This document shows, piece by piece, positions 38,557-45,278 of a DNA stretch of 61,288 nucleotides (the first letter of the stretch is position 1; the number at the start of each line of letters is the position of its first letter). This DNA is from Acidobacteriota bacterium (GTDB lineage: Bacteria > Acidobacteriota > JAAYUB01). The notes beneath the pieces were generated by a model. The model was given only the letters and a program-made list of their open reading frames with translations. It was not told the DNA's origin and ran no database searches. The stretch lies in the NCBI GenBank assembly GCA_018001935.1, contig JAGNHB010000031.1, forward strand, positions 1-61,288. Reading direction: 5' to 3'. The position numbers and the translations under genes were made by a program.

Positions 38557-40014
38557 ATGCGCCCCAAGCTTCGGTTGCTCACCGACGACCTGATCCGCTC
38601 CATCGTGGACGAGGCCCGGGAGGTCCTTCGCGTCCTCGGCGTGGAAATCAACAACCCCGAGGCCCTGGCCCTGCTGGGCGACCACGGGGCCGAGGTGGAC
38701 CTGAACACCCGTCGGGCGCGGATCCCCGGCGCCCTGGTGGACAAGGCCCTGACCACCGCCCCCCGCGAGTTCCGGCTCCACGACGTCGCGGGGCAGCAGA
38801 CCCACCACTTCGCCGGGGACAACGTCCACTTCACCCCGGGCTCCGCGGCGCTGAACCTGCTGGACAGCGACACCGGCACCCTCCGCCGCCCCGACACGGC
38901 CGACTACGTCCGCTACTGCAAGGTGGTGGCCCGCTGTGCCCACATCGCGGCCCAGAGCACGGCCATGATCCCCGGAGACGTCCCCGAGCGGGTCTCCGAC
39001 AGCTACCGGCTCTACCTCAGCCTGCGCCACTGCACCAAGCCCGTGGTGACGGGTGCCTTCACCGCCGACGCCTTCGGGGTGATGAAGGACCTGCAGGTGA
39101 TCGTCCGGGGAGATGCAACGGCCTTGCGGGAGAAGCCGCTCACGGTCTTCTCCTGCTGCCCCACCGCCCCGCTGAAGTGGTGCCACGAGACCTCCCGGAA
39201 CCTGATGGACTGCGGCCGGAGCGGCATTCCGGTGGAGTACATCTCCATGCCGCTCACGGGCTTCGTCTCCCCCGTCACCCTGGTGGGGAGCCTGGTGCAG
39301 CACACCGCCGAGACCCTCAGCGGGGTTGTGATCAGCCAGCTCGCCGCCCCCGGCGCCCCGGCGCTCTACGGGGGCTCGCCCGCCGCCTTCGACGTCCGGT
39401 ACGAAACCACCCCCATGGGCGCCACCGAAACCATGATGCTGGACTGCGCCTACAGCGAGATCGGCAAGTTCCTCGGCTTCCCCACCCAGGCCTACACCTC
39501 GCTCTCCGACGCCAAGCTCCTGGACGCCCAGGCGGGGATGGAGGACGCCATGGGGGCCGTGCTGGCCGTCCTCTCGGGGATCAACAGCGTGTCGGGGCCC
39601 GGGATGCTGGACTTCGAGTCGTGCCTGAGCCTCGAGAAGCTGGTCCTGGACAACGAGCTGTGCGGCATGGCCCTGCGCCTCGCCCGCGGGATCGAGCCCC
39701 GGGAGGACTTCCCCGCGGTGCCTCACTTCGAGGAATTGTTGCGGGAGGGGCACCTCCTGATCGCGAAACACTCGAGGAAGTACCTCAAGCTGGAACACCA
39801 CTTCCCCGGCCCCGTCATCGACCGGGCGCAGCGCGGGCGGTGGCACGAGGAGGGCGCCACGACGATCCTGGAGCGCTGCCGCCGCGAGATCGCGCGCGCC
39901 GAGGCCGCCTGGGAGCCCCCGCCGCTGACGGACGGGGTGGGTGCCGCCCTGCGGGAACGGATGACGGCGGAAGCTCGGCGTTTCGGCATGGACGTCCTCC
40001 CCGCCGTCCCATGA
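38557..40014 (+). CDS. MttB-family (trimethylamine-methyltransferase-like) corrinoid methyltransferase, non-pyrrolysine
   Basis: ATG 38557 follows GGAGG at 7 nt (485 aa). It has the MttB TIM-barrel outline: LTDDLIRSIVDEAREVLRVL, GVEINNPEALALLGDHGAEV, NVHFTPGSAALNLLDSDTGT, then QSTAMIPGDVP, CHETSRNLMDCGRSGIPVEY, MPLTGFVSPVTLVGSLVQHT and GMEDAMGAVLAVLSGINSVS. There is no in-frame TAG, so it lacks pyrrolysine and belongs with the MtgB/MtpB/MtcB type that demethylates quaternary amines such as glycine betaine, proline betaine or carnitine. It should move a methyl group to the corrinoid protein encoded 740 nt downstream. It is the first gene of the operon. Confidence 0.92.
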   Translation: MRPKLRLLTDDLIRSIVDEAREVLRVLGVEINNPEALALLGDHGAEVDLNTRRARIPGALVDKALTTAPREFRLHDVAGQQTHHFAGDNVHFTPGSAALNLLDSDTGTLRRPDTADYVRYCKVVARCAHIAAQSTAMIPGDVPERVSDSYRLYLSLRHCTKPVVTGAFTADAFGVMKDLQVIVRGDATALREKPLTVFSCCPTAPLKWCHETSRNLMDCGRSGIPVEYISMPLTGFVSPVTLVGSLVQHTAETLSGVVISQLAAPGAPALYGGSPAAFDVRYETTPMGATETMMLDCAYSEIGKFLGFPTQAYTSLSDAKLLDAQAGMEDAMGAVLAVLSGINSVSGPGMLDFESCLSLEKLVLDNELCGMALRLARGIEPREDFPAVPHFEELLREGHLLIAKHSRKYLKLEHHFPGPVIDRAQRGRWHEEGATTILERCRREIARAEAAWEPPPLTDGVGAALRERMTAEARRFGMDVLPAVP

Positions 40015-40700
40015 CCGGCGTGGCGGACACCCCGTTCGCACCGGCCGACATCCTCCCCTCCCGGGACGCGGTGACGGCGCTCCTCGGGGTCCCGCCCGGC
40101 CGGGGCGGGGGGCGGCTGGAGCGGCTCCTGGACGAGGCCCTGGCCGTGCTGGCCGACCTGGCAACGCCGGCGGGCCTCCGGCGGGCGGTGGAGGCCGGCG
40201 AGTTCGCGCGGATCTACCCGGGCGAGGGGCGGAACGTTTCCCCGTCGCCGCTGGAGAGTGTCCTCCCCGGGGCCCGGCGGCTGGCCCTGTTCGTGATCAC
40301 CCTCGGGGAGGGGGTGAGCCGGCGGATCGGGGAGCTTTTCGAACGCGGCGACCCGGCGTCCGGGGCCGTGCTGGACGCCGCGGCGTCCGCGGCGGCGGAG
40401 CGGGCGGCGGACGCGCTGGAGGCCGGGTGGGCCGCGTCCTGGTCTTCCCCGGGCGACGGCCTGGTGACGCGGCGCTACAGCCCGGGCTACTGCGGGTGGG
40501 ACCTGACGGGGCAGCGGGCGCTGCTGGCGGCGGTGGAGGCGGGCCGGATCGGGGTGAGCCTGAACGCGTCCTGCCTGATGTCGCCCCTGAAGAGCATCTC
40601 CGGGGTGATGGTCGCGGGGCCGGCGGGGATCCACCGCTACCGCCGGGTGTTCCCCTGCTGTGCCGGGTGTCCCGGGGCGGGGTGCCGGGCCGAGCCATGA
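40011..40700 (+). CDS. vitamin B12-dependent methionine synthase activation-domain-like protein
   Basis: A 229-aa protein whose ATG overlaps the methyltransferase stop (ATGA). The key block near 157 is RYSPGYCGWDLTGQRALLAA, with SCLMSPLKSISGVMVAG after it, as in the MetH reactivation domain. LFVITLGEGVSRRIGELFER is a conserved helix before it. In MetH this domain presents SAM to remethylate oxidised cob(II)alamin. A Cys-rich end (CCAGCPGAGC) is added and could bind a metal. It probably reactivates the corrinoid protein encoded next. Confidence 0.85.
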   Translation: MTGVADTPFAPADILPSRDAVTALLGVPPGRGGGRLERLLDEALAVLADLATPAGLRRAVEAGEFARIYPGEGRNVSPSPLESVLPGARRLALFVITLGEGVSRRIGELFERGDPASGAVLDAAASAAAERAADALEAGWAASWSSPGDGLVTRRYSPGYCGWDLTGQRALLAAVEAGRIGVSLNASCLMSPLKSISGVMVAGPAGIHRYRRVFPCCAGCPGAGCRAEP

Positions 40701-40752
40701 GTGGGATCGTCCGGGCGTTTTCGAGCGGAAATTTAACGACGGAGGCGAGGGC

Positions 40753-41394
40753 ATGAACGACGAGCGGCTGAAGGAACTGGCCGGGATCATCGAGGCGGGC
40801 GACGACGAGGCCGCGCGGGAGAAGGTCCGCGGGGTGGTGGCGGCGGGGCTCTCCCCCCACGACATCCTCAACGGCGGCCTGATCGCGGGAATGAACACCG
40901 TGGGGGACCTCTTCAAGGCCCACGAGATCTTCCTCCCCGACGTGCTCCTGGCGGCCCGGGCCATGCAGGCCGGCCTGGACGAACTGCGCCCGCTCCTGGT
41001 GCGGGACGGCATCCCCTCGCGGGGGAAGGTGGTGCTGGGGACGGTGCAGGGGGACCTGCACGACATCGGGAAGAACCTGGTGGCCATCCTCCTGCGGGGG
41101 GCCGGCTTCGAGGTGGTGGACCTGGGGAACAACGTGCCGCCGTCCGCCTTCGTGGATGCCGCGGAGAAGGAGAACGCCGGCGTCATCGGGATGTCCGCCC
41201 TCCTGACCACCACCATGCCCGTCATGCGTCAGGTGATGGACGAGCTTCGCGCGCGGGGCCTCGAGGGGCGCGTCCGGACGGTGGTGGGCGGGGCGCCCGT
41301 CTCCGAGGCCTGGGCCCGGGAGATCGGCGCCGACGGGTACGGCTGCGACGGCGCCGCCGCGGTGGACCGCGTCCGGGCCCTGCTGAGTGTTTGA
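40753..41394 (+). CDS. corrinoid (cobalamin-binding) methyl-carrier protein
   Basis: ATG 40753 follows GGAGG (213 aa). An N-terminal four-helix cap (MNDERLKELAGIIEAGDDEA, GLIAGMNTVGDLFKAHEIFL) is followed by the B12 fold with the base-off motif GTVQGDLHDIGKNLVAILLR (D-x-H-x-x-G near 102), GFEVVDLGNNV, IGMSALLTTTMPVM and VVGGAPVSEAWA. This is the MtgC/MttC type. It carries a methyl group from the MttB homologue to the acceptor. Confidence 0.95.
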   Translation: MNDERLKELAGIIEAGDDEAAREKVRGVVAAGLSPHDILNGGLIAGMNTVGDLFKAHEIFLPDVLLAARAMQAGLDELRPLLVRDGIPSRGKVVLGTVQGDLHDIGKNLVAILLRGAGFEVVDLGNNVPPSAFVDAAEKENAGVIGMSALLTTTMPVMRQVMDELRARGLEGRVRTVVGGAPVSEAWAREIGADGYGCDGAAAVDRVRALLSV

Positions 41395-41946
41395 GGGGGA
41401 AGGATGTTAGGCTGTAGGCTGTAGGTCCGGATGTTTATACCTTCGGAATCGGTATCGGAATCGGTATCGGTATCGCAGTCGCAATCGCAGTCGCAGTCGC
41501 AATCGCAATCGTAGTCGCAGTCGCAGTCGCAATCGTTATCGCAGCCGCAGCCGCAGCCGCAATCGGCATCGGAATCGCAGCCGGTATCGGGGCGAGTACC
41601 GGAATCGGACTTCGGATCAGCGAAGGCGCCTGGCAAAAAAGCGCGAGGGTCCCGGGCAGGACGGCCCATGATCCCTGAAGGGAAACAACGGACAATTCGG
41701 CGGCAACCATGATCCCGACCGCGACGGCGAGACTGATGCCAATCCCGACAGCGAGAGCGACGGCGACACCGGTCCCGATACCGACTGCGGCTGCGATACC
41801 GACTGCGATACCGATTGCGATACCGATTGCGATACCGATTGCGATACCGATACCGATTCCGACCCCGATGGTATCCGCTTCCGGACCTACAGCCTACAGC
41901 CTATAGCCTAGAGTCTAGAGTCTAGAGTCTATCCCACGGAGGCACC
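41395..41946. other. intergenic repeat island between corrinoid and homocysteine methyltransferase genes
   Basis: No gene. The 552 nt are mostly two hexamer arrays and their flanks; see the separate repeat entry. The next gene starts at 41947 with GGAGG. Confidence 0.7.
41408..41932. repeat. mirror pair of hexamer arrays bounded by a 24-bp perfect inverted repeat
   Basis: The left flank 41408-41431 and right flank 41880-41903 are exact reverse complements over 24 bp (core CTGTAGGCTGTAGGTCCGG). Between them, 41450-41600 is an ATCGGT/ATCGCA array and 41708-41873 the reverse-complementary GATACC/GATTGC array. The whole island can therefore pair with itself. A GTCTAGA tandem (41909-41932) ends it. 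Confidence 0.85.
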
Positions 41947-42840
41947 ATGAACGACATCCTGCAACGCCTGCGCGCCGGCGAGGTCCTGGTGGCCGACGGG
42001 GCCATGGGGACGCTCCTCATGGCCCGGGGCCTTCCGGCGGGGCACTGCCCCGAGTGGTTCAACCTCGAACATCCTGAGGTCCTGGAGGAAATCGCCCGGC
42101 GCTACACCGAGGCCGGCGCGGACCTGGTCCAGGCCAACACTTTCGGCGGCTCGCCCCTGAAGCTGGCCCCCTTCGGCCTGGCGGACCGGGCGGCGGTCAT
42201 CAACCGCGCCGCGGTGGAGGCCGCCCGGCGCGGGGCGGTGGGGCGGGCCCATGTGGCCGCCTCCGTCGGCCCGACGGGGAAGCTGCTCAAGCCCCTCGGC
42301 GACGCCGACCCCGCCGAGGTCCTCGACGGCTACCGCCTCCAGATGCGCGCCCTCTTCGAGGCCGGGGCGGACCTCGTCTGCGTGGAGACCATGACGGACC
42401 TGGACGAGGCCGTGATGGCGGTCCGGGCGGCGAAGGAGGCGGCCCCGGGCGTCCCGGTGTCGGCCTCCATGACCTTCGACCGGGCCCGCCGCGGCTGGTT
42501 CACGATGATGGGGGTCGGCACGGAGAAGGCGGTGCGGGGCCTGGAAGCGGCGGGCGCCGACCTCGTGGGCGCCAACTGCGGCAACGGCATCGACGCCATG
42601 GTGGAACTGTGCCGGGAACTCCGGGCCCTGACCACCCTCCCCCTGGTCATCCGGCCCAACGCCGGGATCCCCGCCGGCGTCGGGACCGACCTGGCGTGGC
42701 CCGAGGATCCGGATTACTTCGCGGAGCGCGCACCGGCGCTCCTGGCGGCCGGGGCGAACGTCCTCGGCGGCTGCTGCGGCACCGGCCCCGACCACGTCCG
42801 GGCCCTGCGCGCCGCCGTGGACGCCCGGGGTCACGGATAG
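41947..42840 (+). CDS. homocysteine S-methyltransferase (MetH N-terminal-like)
   Basis: A 297-aa zinc-dependent methyltransferase: LVADGAMGTLLMARGLPAGH, EWFNLEHPEVLEEIARRYTE, GADLVQANTFGGSPLKLAPF, ADLVCVETMTDLDEAVMAVR and GLEAAGADLVGANCGNGID. Zinc ligands are the Cys of GANCGNG (near 211) and the two Cys of GGCCGTG (near 277). It uses homocysteine as acceptor to make methionine. It lies 552 nt after the corrinoid gene, separated by a repeat island, with the same orientation. The folate-binding module of MetH is absent here and elsewhere in the window. Confidence 0.93.
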   Translation: MNDILQRLRAGEVLVADGAMGTLLMARGLPAGHCPEWFNLEHPEVLEEIARRYTEAGADLVQANTFGGSPLKLAPFGLADRAAVINRAAVEAARRGAVGRAHVAASVGPTGKLLKPLGDADPAEVLDGYRLQMRALFEAGADLVCVETMTDLDEAVMAVRAAKEAAPGVPVSASMTFDRARRGWFTMMGVGTEKAVRGLEAAGADLVGANCGNGIDAMVELCRELRALTTLPLVIRPNAGIPAGVGTDLAWPEDPDYFAERAPALLAAGANVLGGCCGTGPDHVRALRAAVDARGHG

Positions 42841-43149
42841 GAAATCGGTTTTTCGCTGATCCGTGGGCATGGGGGGAAATCAACCGGTCATGGGGTGAAA
42901 GTCCATCCTTGACAACGTTGATGCACCCGCAAAAAGTCGCGAAAAGGAGATATCCCGCGAATAACGCCAATGTGCGCGAATTTATAAAACTAATAAATTC
43001 TTTGATTTATTGGATTCCGATTCGCGCTTGTTCGCGTGATTCGCGGGCTGCCAGGGACTTTTGCGGGACCGTCAACGTTACCCAAAACCGGTAAAAATAT
43101 TTACCGGACTGGCCATAAAGTGGTCAAAATATTTGCCTGGCGGAAACTG
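42841..43149. other. AT-richer intergenic region with facing GCGAAT arms
   Basis: No gene. Arms of CGCGAAT words at 42954-42983 and 43020-43047 are roughly complementary and surround an AT-rich loop. A CGCAAAAAGTC word at 42928-42938 matches the 76-nt element. CCGGTAAA aata TTTACCGG at 43088-43107 is a perfect 8-bp inverted repeat. Confidence 0.6.
43088..43107. promoter_or_regulatory. short inverted repeat CCGGTAAA-N4-TTTACCGG
   Basis: A perfect 8-bp palindrome, 42 nt before the start of the broken ATPase gene. It could be a regulatory site or part of a repeat. Confidence 0.3.
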
Positions 43150-43632
43150 ATGCTCGAAATGATCAAGCGCATCCTGTTGGATTTTCAGGAATCCCGGCCA
43201 GAGACGGGCGTGCCCAGGCGCTTGCGTGTGGCAACCGTTCCCGGTAAGGCAACCGTCTGCATCGGGGCGCGCCGGAGTGGCAAATCGACCTACCTGTTCC
43301 AGGTCATGGAACAGTTGGCCGCCGGTGGCGTCAGTCGGGAAAACATCCTGTAGACGTACCAGACGCTGGTGACGGATTTCGTGGGCTGGTTCGAGGACGC
43401 CTACTTCCTCTTCAGCGTCCGTCTGTTCGACGCTTCGCTTTCGCGGGTCAACGCCAACCCGAAGAAGATCTATTGCGTGGATCACGCCCTGGTCTCCTTG
43501 GTCTCGTCCGGTATCCTCGTGACGCGGAGCGAGGAAGCGTGCATCGACGTTCCGGGAGGGTCCGTCGAAGTGGTCCCCGCGTGGCGTTTCCTGTTGAAAC
43601 TGCCCGAAAGGGAAAATGAAACCCGGAGGTGA
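43150..43632 (+). pseudogene. AAA (P-loop) ATPase of the AAA_14/DUF4143 type, with in-frame stop and internal deletions
   Basis: It starts MLEMIKRILLDFQESRPETG with the Walker A site CIGARRSGKSTYLFQ. A TAG at 43351 follows ENIL, where homologues go on with Y-L/I-N-F-E-D. The same frame then reads TLVTDFVGWFEDAYFLFSVR, KKIYCVDHALVSLVSSGILV and VPAWRFLL, which belong near and at the C-terminus. Thus the ATPase core after Walker A and most of DUF4143 are gone. The gene is dead. Confidence 0.8.
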
Positions 43633-43635
43633 GTC

Positions 43636-44205
43636 ATGGACGACCGATTCCGATACCCTGCCTACCTGGTGCGCAAGAAAATCCTGAAGCTTTTTGGTGG
43701 GGAGTTCCGTGTCTACGACCCGCTGGGGAACCTGGTGTTCCTCTCGAAGCAGAAGGCCTTCAAGCTTCGGGAGGACATCCGGCTCTACACCGACGAGAGC
43801 ATGTCCCGGGAGGTGCTGGCCGTCAACGCCCGCCAGATCCTCGACTTCTCCGCGGCCTACGACGTGTTCGACAGCGGGACGAAAACCAAGGTGGGCGCCC
43901 TGAAGCGGCGGGGGTTCAAGTCACTCGTGAGGGACGAGTGGATCGTCATGGACCCGTGGGACCGGGAGATCGGCAGGGTCCGGGAGGACAGCCTGGCCCT
44001 GCTGCGCCGGTTCGTCAACCTTATCCCCCAGAAATTCCACATCGAGGTGTCCGGCCGGCCGGTCTGCCGGATCAAGCAGAACTTCAACCCCTTCACGCTG
44101 AAGCTCCACGTGGACTTCGGCCCGGACCCGGCCTTCACCTTCGACCGCCGCCTCGGCTTGGCGGTGGCGGTTCTGCTCTGCGCCATCGAGGGGCGCCAGG
44201 AATAG
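43636..44205 (+). CDS. LURP-one-related / tubby-like protein
   Basis: A 189-aa protein; ATG 43636 follows GGAGGTGAGTC. Text fits the tubby-like beta-barrel with a central helix found in LURP-one-related proteins: YPAYLVRKKILKLFGGEFRV, YDPLGNLVFLSKQKAFKLRE, DIRLYTDESMSREVLAVNAR, DFSAAYDVFDSGTKTKVGAL and DPWDREIGRVREDSLALLRR. The C-terminal hydrophobic helix (LAVAVLLCAIEG) is the buried helix of this fold. These proteins may bind phospholipid. It follows the broken ATPase by 3 nt. Function in bacteria is unknown. Confidence 0.85.
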   Translation: MDDRFRYPAYLVRKKILKLFGGEFRVYDPLGNLVFLSKQKAFKLREDIRLYTDESMSREVLAVNARQILDFSAAYDVFDSGTKTKVGALKRRGFKSLVRDEWIVMDPWDREIGRVREDSLALLRRFVNLIPQKFHIEVSGRPVCRIKQNFNPFTLKLHVDFGPDPAFTFDRRLGLAVAVLLCAIEGRQE

Positions 44206-44218
44206 GGAGAACGGGGTC

Positions 44219-44247
44219 TTGCCGGATTCATGAATTCGGAGTAAAAT
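44219..44247 (+). promoter_or_regulatory. vapBC promoter with ATTCATGAAT palindrome
   Basis: TTGCCG (44219-44224), a 17-nt spacer and TAAAAT (44242-44247). ATTCATGAAT at 44226-44235, a 10-bp perfect palindrome, lies between -35 and -10 and is a candidate antitoxin operator. Confidence 0.6.
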
Positions 44248-44276
44248 ATCATGAAGATGGCGTCTGGAGCGTTGAA

Positions 44277-44546
44277 ATGGCAAACCTGCAGATCAAGAAC
44301 ATCGACGAGGAACTGTACGCCAAGATCCGGAAGCTGGCCGAGCGGGAGCACCGGTCCATCAGCCAGGAGATCCTCTTCCTGGTCCGGGAGCGCCTGGCGA
44401 GAACCGGGGCATCGGACCGGGAAACCACCGCGGAAAGGCTGGTCCGCCTGGCCGGGTCCTGGGAGGACGACCGGAGCGCCGAGGAGATCGTGGAGTCCCT
44501 GCGGCTCGCCCGGAACCGGACCCGTCGGGTGAGCCTGGAGGACTGA
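44277..44546 (+). CDS. VapB/FitA-type ribbon-helix-helix antitoxin
   Basis: An 89-aa protein; ATG 44277 follows GGAG. MANLQIKNIDEELYAKIRKL then AEREHRSISQEILFLVRERL is an RHH (Arc/FitA) DNA-binding domain. The C-terminus (AERLVRLAGSWEDDRSAEEI) is the toxin-binding helix. Two bases separate it from the PIN toxin start, so the genes are co-transcribed and coupled. Confidence 0.9.
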   Translation: MANLQIKNIDEELYAKIRKLAEREHRSISQEILFLVRERLARTGASDRETTAERLVRLAGSWEDDRSAEEIVESLRLARNRTRRVSLED

Positions 44547-44547
44547 C

Positions 44548-44952
44548 GTGTACCTTCTGGATACGGACACCGTCGTCTTCCTGCTCAGAGGCAACGAACC
44601 CGTGCGGCGAAATCTGGAACTCCACCGCCTCGCCCCGATCCGGATCAGCGCGGTCACCCTGATGGAACTCTATTACGGTGCCTTCAAATCCGGCCGGCCA
44701 GAGGCGAACGTCGCCCGGGTCCATGCCGTCGAGCGGGCCGCGGAGATCCTCCCCATCGAAAGGGAAGCCGCGGAGGTCTTCGGGATGCTGAAGGCCTCCC
44801 TGGAAAAGGCAGGGACCCCGCTGGACGATTTCGACCTGGCCATCGCGGCCTGCGCCCTGACGAACAAGCTGGTGCTGGTCACTCACAACACCCGCCATTT
44901 CCAGCGGGTCACCGGGCTGGTCCTCGAAGACTGGACCCAGGCCGGGGGATGA
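44548..44952 (+). CDS. vapC: VapC-type PIN-domain toxin
   Basis: GTG 44548 gives a 134-aa PIN ribonuclease. Acidic residues: MYLLDTDTVVFLLRGNEPVR (first Asp), SAVTLMELYYGAFKSGRPEA (Glu), and LDDFDLAIAACALTNKLVLV with D-x-x-I-A, then TRHFQRVTGL. The toxin is complete, in contrast to the two VapC/PIN fragments at 34-36 kb. Confidence 0.95.
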   Translation: MYLLDTDTVVFLLRGNEPVRRNLELHRLAPIRISAVTLMELYYGAFKSGRPEANVARVHAVERAAEILPIEREAAEVFGMLKASLEKAGTPLDDFDLAIAACALTNKLVLVTHNTRHFQRVTGLVLEDWTQAGG

Positions 44953-44972
44953 GGCGGCAAGGGCCTGTTTTC

Positions 44973-45278
44973 ATGAGAAACGCCCCCGTCGAAGTGCTGA
45001 CCTACAGCGGCTGCCGGGCCGACGAGCGGCCCGAGGCGGTCGTCCTGGACGGCCGCCGCCGGGCGGTGACGGCAGTCCTCGCGCGCTGGCGGGAGCCGGA
45101 CGGCGAGTGCTTCGAGGTGCGGCTGGACGACGGGTCGGAACGGCTGCTCCGCCACCGCGAACCGGAAGACCGTTGGGAAACGGAATTACAGTCCCCGGTG
45201 CTCCCACCCGGAAAAGCACCACGGATGAACACGGATCTGGCGAGAGGCCCTACCGGTGGTAGATTCCCGCGGCGATGA
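44973..45278 (+). CDS. small conserved hypothetical protein (DUF6504-like)
   Basis: ATG 44973 was chosen (AAGGG upstream, spacing not ideal); an ATG at 44949 overlapping the vapC stop is possible. The first 70 residues read PVEVLTYSGCRADERPEAVV, LDGRRRAVTAVLARWREPDG, CFEVRLDDGSERLLRHREPE and DRW, a small SH3-like all-beta domain seen in many bacteria. The last 30 residues are low-complexity read-through that overlaps the HD-GYP gene on the other strand. Function is unknown. Confidence 0.65.
   Translation: MRNAPVEVLTYSGCRADERPEAVVLDGRRRAVTAVLARWREPDGECFEVRLDDGSERLLRHREPEDRWETELQSPVLPPGKAPRMNTDLARGPTGGRFPRR

Noticed and set aside
38557..40014. Pyrrolysine-containing trimethylamine methyltransferase
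   Set aside because: The frame contains no internal TAG, and no pyl genes are nearby. It belongs to the non-pyrrolysine MttB group.
41450..41873. CRISPR-like repeat array
   Set aside because: The units are degenerate hexamers without constant repeats or spacers, and no cas genes are near.
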